Shown piece by piece: positions 8,990 through 18,001 of a DNA stretch of 64,000 nt. Positions within the stretch are counted from its first letter, which is position 1; each line of letters opens with the position of its first letter. Origin of the DNA: Lachnospiraceae bacterium (lineage in GTDB: Bacteria > Bacillota > Clostridia > Lachnospirales > Lachnospiraceae); assembly GCA_910575275.1 (NCBI GenBank), contig CAJTEE010000001.1, positions 744,001-808,000 on the forward strand, in the 5' to 3' direction. The translations under genes and the position numbers were made by a program. Under the pieces are notes generated by a model, which was not told the DNA's origin, searched no databases, and saw only the letters and a program-made list of their open reading frames with translations.

Positions 8990-9022
8990 AGAGGAACCGG
9001 CCTATACAGACCGTGTTCCTCT
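8990..9022 (-). terminator. Intrinsic terminator in the metN leader
   Basis: Minus-strand hairpin AGAGGAAC-a-CGG / CCG-GTTCCTCT is followed by TTTTGCTTTCTT. It lies between the Met-rich peptide frame and metN, so readthrough at this point would decide metNIQ expression. Confidence 0.65.
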
Positions 9023-9061
9023 CAATCTTCCCACTATCACCTTTGATATATGCGGAGAACG

Positions 9062-9190
9062 CTACTCTTTACACAATCCATACCATGATTTCCGTAATCT
9101 GATTTTTTCCACGTCAAAAGCCATGCCGCACATGTACATGCCGCACATCAGACCCGTCATATTCATCTGGAATGAATTTGTCTTTCTCAT
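9062..9190 (-). CDS. Met/Cys-rich 42-aa leader peptide upstream of metNIQ
   Basis: ATG at 9190 follows a very good ribosome site (GGGAGGGGCAACG). The frame runs 42 codons to TAG at 9062. The peptide carries seven Met and three Cys, bunched in the segment MNMTGLMCGMYMCGMAF, and ends in a basic tail, RLRKSWYGLCKE. It lies between a consensus promoter and an intrinsic terminator ahead of the methionine importer genes. This is the layout expected if ribosome stalling at Met (or Cys) codons relieves termination. Alternatively it could encode a functional small protein. No SAM-box consensus was seen in the same leader. Confidence 0.6.
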   Translation of the reverse strand: MRKTNSFQMNMTGLMCGMYMCGMAFDVEKIRLRKSWYGLCKE

Positions 9191-9240
9191 CGTTGCCCCT
9201 CCCGAGCCCCTTTATGAGCTCCGGTTTTAATTTACATCAG

Positions 9241-9269
9241 ATTCTACAACACATTTTTCAAATCGTCAA
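9241..9269 (-). promoter_or_regulatory. Promoter of the met leader/metNIQ
   Basis: Minus-strand TTGACG (9264-9269), 17-nt spacer, TAGAAT (9241-9246). The predicted start is near 9234, which gives a leader of about 320 nt before metN. Confidence 0.65.
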
Positions 9270-9355
9270 GCAGTTTTTGTATTATTTTGGTAATAGTTCA
9301 GACATGTCTGCGCACTTACTGCGCTGACCGTACGAAAACATAATGGTCGTATGCT

Positions 9356-9386
9356 GTAACAGTTCGGACCTCGTCTGAACTGTTAC
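9356..9386 (-). terminator. Hairpin immediately after rny
   Basis: GTAACAGTTC / GAACTGTTAC with an 11-nt loop directly abuts the rny stop codon. There is no T-run, so it is a likely 3'-end hairpin of the rny message. Confidence 0.5.
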
Positions 9387-10931
9387 TTATTTTGCGTAAT
9401 CGGTCACTCTGGATTCACGGATGACGTTGACCTTGATCTGGCCCGGATATTCCAGCTCGTTCTCGATCCGCTTGGAAATATCTCTCGCCAGCAGGATCAT
9501 ATCATCGTCACTGATCTGATCCGGCACAACCATAATCCGGATCTCGCGTCCGGCCTGAATCGCAAAGGATTTATCAACCCCCTTAAAGGAGTTTGTGATA
9601 TCCTCAAGCTGCTTCAGACGGTTCGTGTATGTTTCCAACGTCTCTCTCCTGGCGCCCGGCCTTGCGGCGGAAATTGTATCCGCGGCCTGGACGATGCAGG
9701 AAATCAGATTCGTCGGCTCAACATCGCCATGATGGGATTCCACCGCATTGATAACGGTTGCAGACTCCTTATACTTCTTGCAAAGCTCGGAGCCAAGTTG
9801 GATATGGGAACCCTCCATTTCATGATCGACGGATTTTCCAATGTCATGTAACAAACCGGCGCGCTTCGCCATTCTTACATCCACGCCAACCTCCGATGCC
9901 AAAAGGCCCGCCAGTTGTGCAACTTCAATGGAATGCTTCAGCGCATTCTGTCCATAGCTGGTTCTGAATTTCATTTTTCCTAAGAGCTTGACAAGCTCCG
10001 GGTGGATATTATGGATGCCGACCTCAAGCACGGCGGCCTCGCCTTCCTCGCGCATCATGTTCTCGACTTCCTTCTGCGCTTTCTCCACCATTTCTTCGAT
10101 TCTGGCCGGATGAATCCGCCCGTCCACAATCAGCCGTTCTAATGCAATTCTCGCAACCTCTCTCCGCACCGGATCAAAGCCGGACAAAACGACTGCCTCC
10201 GGCGTATCATCAATGATCAGTTCCACGCCGGTCATCGTCTCCAGGGTACGGATATTGCGGCCTTCTCGTCCGATAATGCGGCCCTTCATCTCGTCGCTCG
10301 GAAGCTGAACGACCGAAACCGTCGTCTCCGCCACATGATCCGCGGCGCATCGCTGAATCGCCATCACCACATATTCCCGGGCCTTCTTGTCCGCTTCCTC
10401 TCTGGCCTTTCCCTCCAGCTCCTTTACAAGCTTAGCCGTATCGTGCTTGACGTCCTCCTCAACGGTCCTTAAAAGGTATTCCTTCGCCTGGTCGATTGTG
10501 AGACCGGAAATCTTCTCCAGTTCTTCCTGTTCCTTTGTAAACAGCTCCTCCACCTCGGCGGTACGCTTTTTGAGAGCCTCCTCCTTGGACGCGAGGCCGG
10601 CTTCCTTTCGTTCCATCTGCTCGGACTTTTTGTCCAGGTTCTCCTCTTTGCTCAGTACGCGGCGCTCATACCGCTGAATCTCCGCCCGACGCTCCTTGGT
10701 TTCCTTCTCAAGCTCATTTCTCGCTTTCAAATTCTCCTCTTTCGCCTCCAGGAGAGCTTCTTTTTTCTTGGTTTCTGCGACTTTTAATGCTTCATCTATT
10801 ATTTCTCTGGATTTTTCTTCTGCGCTTCCGATTTTACTCTCGTAACTATTCTTCCGGTAAGCGACAGCCATAAGCCAGGTAATAGGAGCCACAATAATTG
10901 CTGCTAATAACGCGCTTATTATTGGTGACAC
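9387..10931 (-). CDS. rny: Ribonuclease Y
   Basis: A 514-aa membrane-anchored endoribonuclease that starts bulk mRNA turnover in Firmicutes. Residues 4-23 form one membrane helix. Residues about 30-155 are a long charged coiled coil. A KH RNA-binding domain follows at about 205-270, with the [15 protein letters not shown] loop, and then an HD domain with LLHDIGK at about residue 360. The start is GTG 10931 because AAAGGAGGTG is optimally spaced and no ATG gives the anchor. Length and architecture are those of RNase Y. A TTGACA/TAAAAT promoter precedes it, and it appears monocistronic. Confidence 0.96.
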   Translation of the reverse strand: MSPIISALLAAIIVAPITWLMAVAYRKNSYESKIGSAEEKSREIIDEALKVAETKKKEALLEAKEENLKARNELEKETKERRAEIQRYERRVLSKEENLDKKSEQMERKEAGLASKEEALKKRTAEVEELFTKEQEELEKISGLTIDQAKEYLLRTVEEDVKHDTAKLVKELEGKAREEADKKAREYVVMAIQRCAADHVAETTVSVVQLPSDEMKGRIIGREGRNIRTLETMTGVELIIDDTPEAVVLSGFDPVRREVARIALERLIVDGRIHPARIEEMVEKAQKEVENMMREEGEAAVLEVGIHNIHPELVKLLGKMKFRTSYGQNALKHSIEVAQLAGLLASEVGVDVRMAKRAGLLHDIGKSVDHEMEGSHIQLGSELCKKYKESATVINAVESHHGDVEPTNLISCIVQAADTISAARPGARRETLETYTNRLKQLEDITNSFKGVDKSFAIQAGREIRIMVVPDQISDDDMILLARDISKRIENELEYPGQIKVNVIRESRVTDYAK

Positions 10932-10973
10932 AGGAGCACCTCCTTTATTTAGTTTTCATTGTACAACACTTCA

Positions 10974-11002
10974 ATTTTAAACGGTTTTGTACATTATGTC
11001 AA
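10974..11002 (-). promoter_or_regulatory. rny promoter
   Basis: Minus-strand TTGACA (10997-11002), 17-nt spacer, TAAAAT (10974-10979), about 43 nt upstream of the GTG start. Confidence 0.75.
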
Positions 11003-11245
11003 GTGTATAGGTTTTCAATGCTCCAGTTTTTTCACGTTTGTCTGTTTCATAGGGGGGATGCCCCGCTCCCTCGAACGGCTGCTGCACTGGCTTGCAGGAG
11101 AGGAAGAAAAAATTTCTTCTCCTATTTCCGAAGCAGCATAGCAAAGTCCTGCCCCCATTTTTGCACCGCTGCTGGCTTAGAGTTTCCAGCACTGAAACTG
11201 GCTACAGAGCCCCCCTTCTCCCGGCTCGGGCTCTGCGGACCCCTG
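11003..11245. other. Intergenic region between recX and the rny promoter
   Basis: About 240 nt without a convincing gene. It holds several inverted repeats (GGAGAAGAAA/TTTCTTC..CTCC near 11095-11130, and GCTGG..CCAGC near 11165-11185). These could form the 3' end of the recA-recX transcript, but no clean terminator with a T-run is visible. A 71-codon frame on the minus strand here has low-complexity basic content and is not supported. Confidence 0.4.
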
Positions 11246-11698
11246 CTACTCCTCCATGCGCGCAAAAGCCGTCCGGATCGCCTCGCCTGAAAATCCCTTC
11301 TGCGAAAGGTATGCCGCCTGTCTTCTCCTCTCCTCGAACGACGCCTCCCGCCCGGAATAGCGCCGTTTTTCTAATAGGCTCATCACCTGGCCTACCTCGT
11401 CGATCCCGGCTTCGTCGAATACCGGATCCGCCACTTCTCTTGCCACGCCTTTTCTGGAAAGCTCATGCCGCATCTGCCTTACGCTCTTTTTCTTCAGGTT
11501 CCGCTCGATAAAGCGCCTTGTATATTCCGTATCATCCAGATAGTGGTATTCTTTCAAAAACATGACCGCACCATCGACGGAAGCCGGCCCGTATCCCTGT
11601 TCTGCCAGCTTTTTGCGCATCTCGGCCTCTGTTTTTGCAGAAAACTGCAGATAATAGAGGCCTTTATTCTTCGCCGCCGTAAGCTCTTTTTCATCCAT
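11246..11698 (-). CDS. recX: Regulatory protein RecX
   Basis: A 150-aa helical protein that binds RecA filaments and restrains recombinase activity. It shows the tandem three-helix RecX pattern: ALYYLQFSAKTEAEMRKKL-like (here KGLYYLQFSAKTEAEMRKKL), AVMFLKEYHYLDDTEYTRRF and RQMRHELSRKGVAREV. The start codon lies 3 nt after the recA stop. The two are therefore one SOS-inducible unit. Confidence 0.9.
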   Translation of the reverse strand: MDEKELTAAKNKGLYYLQFSAKTEAEMRKKLAEQGYGPASVDGAVMFLKEYHYLDDTEYTRRFIERNLKKKSVRQMRHELSRKGVAREVADPVFDEAGIDEVGQVMSLLEKRRYSGREASFEERRRQAAYLSQKGFSGEAIRTAFARMEE

Positions 11699-11701
11699 GG
11701 C

Positions 11702-12817
11702 TTATGCCTCTTGGGCCTCGGAGATTTCCGGTTCTGTGGGCTCTGCCGCTTCCGGGGCGGGTTCTTTTTTGCCTTTTTTCGGCTTGGCCTCCGCGGGCTC
11801 TGTAGGTGTTACAAGGTGCTGTGCGCCCAGACCATGCAGCTCTCTGACCTTATTCTCGACTTCCTCGCAGACGGCCGGATTCTGGTGAAGATACTGCTTC
11901 GCATTTTCCCGTCCCTGTCCGATCTTGGTTCCCTGATAGGCATACCAGGAGCCGCTTTTTTCGATGATGTTCGCGTCCACTGCCAGATCTATCAGGTCTC
12001 CTTCCTTAGAGATGCCCTTTCCGAACATGATATCAAACTCCGCCTCTTTAAACGGCGGCGCGATCTTATTCTTTACAACCTTCACACGGACATGGTTGCC
12101 CACGATCTCGCCGCTCTGCTTCAGGGACTCTGTCTTTCTGACCTCCAGACGCACCGACGAATAAAACTTAAGCGCCCGGCCTCCCGTTGTCACCTCCGGG
12201 CTTCCGTATACGACGCCGACCTTCTCACGGAGCTGGTTGATAAAAATCACGATGCAGTTCGTCTTGCTGATCACTGCGGTCAGCTTCCGGAGCGCCTGCG
12301 ACATCAGACGCGCATGCAAGCCCACATGGCTGTCACCCATATCTCCGTCGATCTCCGCCTTGGGCACCAGCGCGGCGACCGAGTCTACGATTACGATGTC
12401 CACCGCGCCGGAACGCACCATCGTCTCGGTAATCTCTAACGCCTGTTCGCCGTTGTCCGGCTGCGAGATGTAGAGATTGTCGATATCCACGCCGATATTC
12501 TTCGCATAGACCGGGTCCAGCGCATGCTCTGCGTCGATAAAGCCCGCGATTCCGCCCCGCTTTTGTACCTCCGCCACCATATGTAACGCCACGGTCGTCT
12601 TACCGCTCGACTCCGGTCCGTAGACCTCGACCACACGCCCTTTGGGGACGCCGCCAAGCCCCAGCGCCAAATCCAGGCTTAATGACCCGGTCGGCACCGT
12701 CTCGATATTCATATTCGCACCCGAGGAGCCGAGCTTCATCACAGAGCCCTTTCCGTATGCCTTTTCAATCTGTGTAAGAGCCGCCTCGAGGGCTTTTAAT
12801 TTATCGTTCTTATCCAT
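11702..12817 (-). CDS. recA: Recombinase RecA
   Basis: A 371-aa ATP-dependent strand-exchange protein and LexA co-protease. The start is ATG 12817 ([11 protein letters not shown]) after AGGGAGGAAAAA. The open frame upstream of it lacks a ribosome site. Walker [10 protein letters not shown] is at 67-75. [18 protein letters not shown] is Walker B, and loop L2 includes [16 protein letters not shown]-like residues ([20 protein letters not shown]). The C-terminal tail is long, Pro/Glu/Lys-rich and acidic, as often seen. A GAAC-N4-GTTC box sits between promoter and gene, which indicates LexA control. Confidence 0.98.
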   Translation of the reverse strand: MDKNDKLKALEAALTQIEKAYGKGSVMKLGSSGANMNIETVPTGSLSLDLALGLGGVPKGRVVEVYGPESSGKTTVALHMVAEVQKRGGIAGFIDAEHALDPVYAKNIGVDIDNLYISQPDNGEQALEITETMVRSGAVDIVIVDSVAALVPKAEIDGDMGDSHVGLHARLMSQALRKLTAVISKTNCIVIFINQLREKVGVVYGSPEVTTGGRALKFYSSVRLEVRKTESLKQSGEIVGNHVRVKVVKNKIAPPFKEAEFDIMFGKGISKEGDLIDLAVDANIIEKSGSWYAYQGTKIGQGRENAKQYLHQNPAVCEEVENKVRELHGLGAQHLVTPTEPAEAKPKKGKKEPAPEAAEPTEPEISEAQEA

Positions 12818-12865
12818 TTTTTCCTCCCTGCTAAAAAGTGTTCCTGTGAAAACACGCCCCAAATT

Positions 12866-12879
12866 AGAACAAACGTTCT
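12866..12879 (-). promoter_or_regulatory. LexA (SOS) box of recA
   Basis: AGAACAAACGTTCT is a perfect GAAC-N4-GTTC palindrome of the Gram-positive SOS type. It lies 10 nt downstream of the recA -10 element, where LexA would block transcription. Confidence 0.85.
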
Positions 12880-12889
12880 TTCTGCTGCT

Positions 12890-12918
12890 ATCATAATACA
12901 ACAACGGGAAAAAGTCAA
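12890..12918 (-). promoter_or_regulatory. recA promoter
   Basis: Minus-strand TTGACT (12913-12918), 17-nt spacer, TATGAT (12890-12895). Confidence 0.8.
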
Positions 12919-13006
12919 CTGTTTCCTGTGAGAAATCTCCGGGAAATTCCGGGCTGAAAGCCAAAAGACAGGCTTTTGTCCGGGGCGGAATGGCCGGACA
13001 GATAAA

Positions 13007-13041
13007 AACCTGCGGGATATCCCTATCATACCCCGCAGGTT
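13007..13041 (-). terminator. Terminator after the histidine kinase gene
   Basis: Minus-strand hairpin AACCTGCGGG / CCCGCAGGTT followed by TTTT, 17 nt past the kinase stop and upstream of the recA promoter. Confidence 0.8.
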
Positions 13042-13057
13042 CTCCTTCTGTCAAGCT

Positions 13058-14389
13058 TTATTTAACTGGGAAACACACCCGAATCTTTGTGCCTTGGCCC
13101 TCCTCGCTCTCTAAAGAAATCTCCGCCCCATACTGCGCCGCAATGTGCTTTACGATCGCAAGCCCGAGCCCCGTGCCTCCGGTAGCCCTCGAGCGGCTTT
13201 TGTCTACCCGGTAAAACCGTTCAAATACCCGTATTTGATGCTCTTTGGGAATCCCGATGCCGGAGTCCTGTACGGACAGGCATGCCCGGCCGGCCATTTC
13301 CGATACCGTGACCGTGACCCGGCCGCCCCGGTTGTTGTAGCGGATCGCGTTGTCGCAGAGGTTATAGGCAAGCTCCTCGATCAGATGCCTGTCCGCACGG
13401 ATCACGGCCGTTTTTCCGCTCAGGCGGATCGTGACCTCCTGGTGCCTGGCGGCCATCTCAAGCTGCCGGATGCAGTCCTCTGCCAACCCATACAGATCCA
13501 CGTCCGTATCCTCCAGCTCCTGCTCTTTTTCGTCGAGCCGGGAAAGCTGAAGGATGTCGTTGATCAGGGAGAGCAGCCGTTTGGAATTTTTTTGAATCTC
13601 TCCCGCAAAGCGTGCGGTGTTCTCCTCGCCAGCCATACCGTGCTCGATTAACTGCGCATATCCGGAGATCGCAGTGAGCGGCGTTTTTAGTTCATGCGAG
13701 ACGTTTGCCGTAAATTCCTGGCGCAGTGCGGCGTTTTTTAGGATGGCCTCATGCTGCCTGCGGATCGTGGAAACGAACGGCACAAATTCCTTATACGCCA
13801 CTGCCACGTCCGTATCCGACAAGTTTTCTGCCATCTGTTCGATCGGTTTCATCAGGCCCTTCGTAAAATAATTAGCGAATATCAAGCAGAGCGGAAACAA
13901 AAACAAAGCTACCGCCGCCGCCATCGGAAGGAGATTCCCGGCCACCGAAAAAAAGCTTCGCGCCTCCCTGGAGATCCGCAGCACCGAGCCGTTCCCCAGA
14001 TCCAGCGCATAATAAAACAGCTTTTTATCAAGCGTTTCTGACCGTCTGCTTCCATATCCTTCTCCCTGTAAAAGCGCCTCCCGTACCTCGGGTCTCCCCT
14101 CGTGGCTTTCCATCGAGGCCGCCGCCGCGTTGGTGTCAAACAAAACCGCACCTTCCGCTGCGATCACGGTGATGCGGAGCTTGTCTGGTTCAAGCTCATA
14201 GCCGTCCGGATGGAGAGTCTCGGGTTTTTCAAACACATGCATGCTTTTTAAGAGCATGGCGTCGGCTCTTAAGTCCGCAATCACCTGCTCCTTAAAGATC
14301 CCATAAAATGCAAACATAGAAAGCAGAAGCGTCAGAAGTGTGGCTAACGCCGAGGTAGCCAAAAGCTCTTTATGGATCTTCGCCCTCAT
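13058..14389 (-). CDS. PhoR-like membrane sensor histidine kinase
   Basis: A 443-aa kinase. It has a membrane helix at about 10-32, an extracytoplasmic sensor (about 35-145), a second helix at 148-174, a short HAMP-like linker (KGLMKPIEQMAENL), the dimerisation/phosphoacceptor motif SHELKTPLTAISGY with His232, an N-box in NLCDNAIRYN, and G-boxes in DSGIGIPKEH and GGTGLGLAIVKH. It overlaps the response-regulator gene by 20 nt, so the pair is translationally coupled. The neighbouring Na/Pi symporter with phased TTTACA repeats suggests phosphate as the signal. That is inference from context, since WalK or other kinases share this layout. Confidence 0.88.
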   Translation of the reverse strand: MRAKIHKELLATSALATLLTLLLSMFAFYGIFKEQVIADLRADAMLLKSMHVFEKPETLHPDGYELEPDKLRITVIAAEGAVLFDTNAAAASMESHEGRPEVREALLQGEGYGSRRSETLDKKLFYYALDLGNGSVLRISREARSFFSVAGNLLPMAAAVALFLFPLCLIFANYFTKGLMKPIEQMAENLSDTDVAVAYKEFVPFVSTIRRQHEAILKNAALRQEFTANVSHELKTPLTAISGYAQLIEHGMAGEENTARFAGEIQKNSKRLLSLINDILQLSRLDEKEQELEDTDVDLYGLAEDCIRQLEMAARHQEVTIRLSGKTAVIRADRHLIEELAYNLCDNAIRYNNRGGRVTVTVSEMAGRACLSVQDSGIGIPKEHQIRVFERFYRVDKSRSRATGGTGLGLAIVKHIAAQYGAEISLESEEGQGTKIRVCFPVK

Positions 14390-15065
14390 ATTCCCTCCCT
14401 GGCACCAATCTGTAGCCTACGTTCCGCACGGTACGGATCATGCTGCCGGCCCTGCCTAATTTCTGACGCAGCGTCCGGATATGCATGTCCAGGGTCCGGG
14501 ATTCGCCCTCAAAGTCGATCCCCCAGACCCGTTCCAAAATACTTTCCCGCGTCACAACGATCCCGGTATTATGCAGCAGAAGCTTCAAAAGCTCATATTC
14601 TTTGAATGTCAGGCTGCATGGTGCATCCTTGACATAGACCATGCGTTTTTCGTCATCCAGAAACAAATCGCCCAGAGAAAACGATTTTTCCTCCCGCAGG
14701 GTCCGCCGAAGCATTGCCTTCACTCTGGCAATCAGCTCCATAACGCCAAACGGCTTCGTCAGATAATCGTCCGCCCCCAGATCCAGCCCCCTTACCTTGT
14801 CAAGCTCCGTTGACTTTGCCGTCACCATAATGACCGGCAGACGTCTAGTCTCCGGCAGGCGGCGCAGCCGTTCCAGGATCTTAAGCCCATCCTCATCCGG
14901 CAGCATCAGATCCAGAAGCACCAGATCCGGTTTTTTTGCCTCCAGCCTTTCATAAAAGTCGCGCGCGCATAAAAAGCCCTCCACCTGATGGCCGCTGTTT
15001 GTCAGGGCAAAGGTCTCGATTTCCAGAATATTGCTGTCATCCTCTACGGCGTAAATAAGAGCCAA
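14370..15065 (-). CDS. OmpR/PhoB-family response regulator
   Basis: A 231-aa DNA-binding regulator. The start is TTG 15065 because GAGGAGGG sits 5 nt before it and translation then begins (M)ALIYAVEDD, the usual start of a receiver. Upstream in-frame ATGs fall inside the symporter gene. The acidic pair is D9/D10, the phosphoacceptor is D52 in LVLLDLMLPDEDG, and the conserved Lys lies in LTKPF. A winged-helix domain (about 128-228) ends in RTVRNVGYRL. It is the partner of the overlapping histidine kinase. An extended -10 (TGCTATAAT) at 15093-15098 may give it its own transcript besides readthrough from the symporter. Confidence 0.92.
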   Translation of the reverse strand: MALIYAVEDDSNILEIETFALTNSGHQVEGFLCARDFYERLEAKKPDLVLLDLMLPDEDGLKILERLRRLPETRRLPVIMVTAKSTELDKVRGLDLGADDYLTKPFGVMELIARVKAMLRRTLREEKSFSLGDLFLDDEKRMVYVKDAPCSLTFKEYELLKLLLHNTGIVVTRESILERVWGIDFEGESRTLDMHIRTLRQKLGRAGSMIRTVRNVGYRLVPGREYEGEDP

Positions 15066-15092
15066 GGTAAACCCTCCTCTGCCTTTTTCTGC

Positions 15093-15101
15093 ATTATAGC
15101 A
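15093..15101 (-). promoter_or_regulatory. Extended -10 promoter for the response regulator
   Basis: Minus-strand TGCTATAAT just upstream of the TTG start. No good -35 is visible, which is acceptable for an extended -10 promoter. Confidence 0.45.
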
Positions 15102-15111
15102 CACGTTTTGC

Positions 15112-16890
15112 TCATCCGGGAAGTGCATATTTTCTTCGATAACTTTCCACGAGCGCCGTAAACTGTGGATCATTCCCTTTCTTTAGATGCTCCAGATAGC
15201 CATGTGCATCAAATCCGTCGCGCTCGATCTCAATCACACTGACCGCAATGTTGGAGCAGTGATCGGATACGCGTTCCAGATTCGTCGAAATATCAGACAG
15301 CACAACCCCCTGCTCGATCGTACATTTCCCTTTCTGCAGACGTTTGATATGGTTCGCCTTTAAGCAGGTAATAAGACCGTCCACGACCTCCTCTAACGGT
15401 TCCACGAGCGCCGCTCTTTTTCTGTCATTTTTTTCAAACGCTTCCACCGCCAGCATGAGGCTCTCCTCCACTGCACGCATTAAAATGTCGAGCTCTTTTT
15501 TTGCCTTTTTGGAAAACTCCAGCTTTTTTTCATGCATCTCTTTCGCAGCCCGCATCAGATTTCTCCCATGGTCGGAGATCCTCTCCAGATCCCCGATGCA
15601 ATGCAGAAGCAGTGATACCGTGTGGCTGTCTCCGGCAGAAAGGCTGCGGGCGCCGAGCTTCACCATATAGGTCCCGAGTGCATCCTCGTAGCGGTCCACC
15701 AATTCCTCCATCCGGGCAATCTCTGCCGCCTTTTCTTCGTCGTACTCTTTGAAAAGTCTGTCAGCCGTCAGGATACAGCTTCGGGACAGATTTGCCATGC
15801 GCACTGCCATCAGCTGGCACTGCTTTGCGGCATAGCCGGGCGTTTCCAGGAAACGTTCGTCCAGCAGACGGAATTCCGGATCCTTCTCCTTTTCCCCGGC
15901 CGTCTCCCGCTCTGCGGCATCCGGAATTGAGAGGCAGGCAAGGCGCACAAGTCCCCCCGAAAACGGAAGCAGAACAAGCGTTGCGGCCACATTAAACAGA
16001 CTGTGAACAACCGCGATGCCCATGACATCGACCGGTTTTTCCAGGAATGCGAAATGAAACACGTTGTTGGCCGTATAGAATACCGCCATAAACACAGTGG
16101 CTCCGATCAAATTGAAATACAAATGCACCAGGGCTGCCCGGCGCGCATTTTTCCCCGCGCCGATTCCCGAGAGCAAAGCCGTCGCACAAGTTCCGATATT
16201 CTGTCCCAAAATGATCGGAATCACGCTTCCATAGTTCATGGCCCCTGTCGCAGAAAGCGCCTGCAAGATACCGACTGAGGCCGATGAGCTTTGGATGACC
16301 GCCGTTAAAAGTGCCCCTGCCAAAATACCCAAAAGCGGATTGGAAAACATCGTCAGGATCCCTGTAAACTCCGGTACCCTGGCCAGGGGCTTCACCGCAC
16401 CGCTCATGGTTTCCATACCGAACATCAGGATCGCGAAGCCGATCAGGATCGTCCCCACGTCTTTTTTCTTCTCCCGCTTTGAGAACATCAAAAGAATCAC
16501 GCCAAGAAGCGCCAGTACCGGGGAAAAGGAGGATGGCTTTAAAAGCCGCACAAAAAAGTTTTCGCTCTCGATTCCCGCCAGACTTAAGATCCAGGACGTG
16601 ACCGTCGTCCCGACATTGGCTCCCATGATGATCCCCACAGCCTGTGAAAGCCGCATGATCCCTGAATTGACAAACCCGACGACCATAACCGTCGTGGCCG
16701 ACGAGGACTGAATGACTGCCGTCACACCGGCCCCCAAAAGTACCGCCTTAAGAGGGGTTTTCGTCAGTCTCTCCAGAATTCGTTCCAAACGGCCGCCGGA
16801 CAGCTTTTCAAGCCCCTGCCCCATCGTCTCCATTCCATATAAAAACAGCGCCAGGCCGCCGAGCATCGTAAGTAAAGCAAAAAAATCCAT
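15112..16890 (-). CDS. Na+/phosphate symporter with C-terminal PhoU-like domain
   Basis: A 592-aa transporter. The membrane part (about 1-310) has the inverted repeat typical of Na/Pi cotransporters, with two QSSSA motifs, TAVIQSSSATTVMVVGFVNS and TAVIQSSSASVGILQAL. The C-terminal soluble part (about 340-575) is helical and PhoU-like (CIGDLERISDHGRNLMR and ISTNLERVSDHCSNIAV). It imports phosphate with sodium. It precedes the PhoB/PhoR-like pair by 46 nt. The promoter region carries three TTTACA boxes at 11-bp phasing, so low phosphate probably induces it. Confidence 0.92.
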   Translation of the reverse strand: MDFFALLTMLGGLALFLYGMETMGQGLEKLSGGRLERILERLTKTPLKAVLLGAGVTAVIQSSSATTVMVVGFVNSGIMRLSQAVGIIMGANVGTTVTSWILSLAGIESENFFVRLLKPSSFSPVLALLGVILLMFSKREKKKDVGTILIGFAILMFGMETMSGAVKPLARVPEFTGILTMFSNPLLGILAGALLTAVIQSSSASVGILQALSATGAMNYGSVIPIILGQNIGTCATALLSGIGAGKNARRAALVHLYFNLIGATVFMAVFYTANNVFHFAFLEKPVDVMGIAVVHSLFNVAATLVLLPFSGGLVRLACLSIPDAAERETAGEKEKDPEFRLLDERFLETPGYAAKQCQLMAVRMANLSRSCILTADRLFKEYDEEKAAEIARMEELVDRYEDALGTYMVKLGARSLSAGDSHTVSLLLHCIGDLERISDHGRNLMRAAKEMHEKKLEFSKKAKKELDILMRAVEESLMLAVEAFEKNDRKRAALVEPLEEVVDGLITCLKANHIKRLQKGKCTIEQGVVLSDISTNLERVSDHCSNIAVSVIEIERDGFDAHGYLEHLKKGNDPQFTALVESYRRKYALPG

Positions 16891-16948
16891 ACATTCCTCC
16901 CTGTACCGTTCCGTTTTTTCCTGTTGCCTTATCAGAATAGCATCACCA

Positions 16949-16987
16949 TGTAAAGGGCCCGATGTCTCTATGTAAAATCTATGTAAA
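16949..16987 (-). promoter_or_regulatory. Pho-box-like phased repeats
   Basis: Three minus-strand TTTACA hexamers (16982-16987, 16971-16976, 16949-16954) start 11 and 22 bp apart, all on one helical face. They match the TT(A/T/C)ACA-N5 pattern bound by PhoP/PhoB in Firmicutes. A TGC-TATTCT -10-like element follows 9 nt after the last box, the spacing seen at Pho-activated promoters. Confidence 0.65.
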
Positions 16988-17009
16988 TTTTTGCGTTTTA
17001 TACATGCCG

Positions 17010-17053
17010 GGGCCCGTCATCTAAAAACAGCTTCTCTGTCCGATGACGGGCCC
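17010..17053 (-). terminator. Strong hairpin after the subtilase gene
   Basis: GGGCCCGTCATC / GATGACGGGCCC with a 20-nt loop. The 12-bp stem is perfect. The T-run is on the plus side (TTTTC), so on the minus strand it may protect rather than terminate. Confidence 0.5.
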
Positions 17054-17062
17054 TTTTCGTCT

Positions 17063-17953
17063 CTATAGCAAGAGCCTTTCGACATCTAAAAGCCCCCAGC
17101 CCTGCTGGTTCTTTGCCAATCCGATGTCTCTGGCGCTCTCCATCAATTTCAGTTTTACATCCCGATTCGTCATATCCGGGTATTTTTCCAGCAAAAGCGC
17201 GATGGCCCCGGACACGATCGGGGTGCTCATGGATGTGCCGCTTTTGATCGTGTAGCGGTCCGGGCGGCTTGCGCAGCTCACTACGCTGCAGCCCGGCGCC
17301 ACCAGATCCGGCTTGCACACACAGGCGGCCGTCGGTCCGCGGCCGGAGTAATCCACCATCCGGCTTCCGCCGACTAACACCTCGGTATCGTCATCCGAAC
17401 AGCCTACGGTGATGACCTTACGGCTGATTCCCGGGGTTGTAATGCTCATGCGGCGAGGCCCGTTGTTGCCGGCCGCGACCACGACGACGAGGCCGGCATC
17501 CCACGCTTCGTTTACCCCCCTTACCAGGGCCGAATTCTCACTCATCCCCTTTTTGCCGTAGGAGCCGACCGAGATGTTTACGATGCGTACACCAAGTCTG
17601 TCTTTTCTCTCCAAAAGCCAGGCAATTCCTGCAAGAACATCGGCGGCGTAGCCGTTCCCTTTGCGGTCTAGGACTTTCACCGCAACCAGATTGCAGCCCG
17701 GCGCCATACCCTGATATCGGCCGGCGGCGGCCGCGCCGCTTCCGCCGATGATTCCGCAGATATGCGTTCCATGGCCGCAGTCGTCGTAGGGGCTGTTTCG
17801 GCGACTGACCATATCCGTAAAGGCGATGATCCTGTCGTCAAAGTCCCGATGTGCAAAAACGCCGGTATCCAGGACCGCGACTCCCACGCCTTTGCCCGTA
17901 AGCCCCGTCGTGTACGTATCCTGACAATGAATCTGTTTTTTTACATGATCCAC
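17063..17953 (-). CDS. S8 family (subtilisin-like) serine peptidase, intracellular type
   Basis: A 296-aa protease with an intact triad: D29 (VAVLDTGV), H61 (DCGHGTHICGI) and S241 (SGTSMSTP). The oxyanion Asn region is VVVVAAGNNGP. The protein starts MDHVKKQIHCQD with no signal peptide and only a short N-terminal extension. It therefore looks like an intracellular subtilisin (ISP-type) rather than a secreted pro-enzyme. It lies 48 nt after the CHAP-domain gene on the same strand. A spore- or cell-wall-related role is possible but not shown. Confidence 0.9.
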   Translation of the reverse strand: MDHVKKQIHCQDTYTTGLTGKGVGVAVLDTGVFAHRDFDDRIIAFTDMVSRRNSPYDDCGHGTHICGIIGGSGAAAAGRYQGMAPGCNLVAVKVLDRKGNGYAADVLAGIAWLLERKDRLGVRIVNISVGSYGKKGMSENSALVRGVNEAWDAGLVVVVAAGNNGPRRMSITTPGISRKVITVGCSDDDTEVLVGGSRMVDYSGRGPTAACVCKPDLVAPGCSVVSCASRPDRYTIKSGTSMSTPIVSGAIALLLEKYPDMTNRDVKLKLMESARDIGLAKNQQGWGLLDVERLLL

Positions 17954-18001
17954 ATGTTCTTCCCTCGTAGCCTTTTACTAACAGGATATTCACACGCCCG
18001 T

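Noticed and set aside
8914-9240. SAM (S-box) riboswitch or Met T-box in the metN leader
   Set aside because: The conserved S-box core (AGAG..GGAGGGA..GGCAACC) and the T-box GGTGGNACCGCG were looked for on the minus strand and are absent. GGGAGGGGCAACG is the ribosome site of the small frame.
10977-11192. 71-codon minus-strand frame between recX and rny
   Set aside because: No family resemblance; it runs through the rny promoter and has no good ribosome site.
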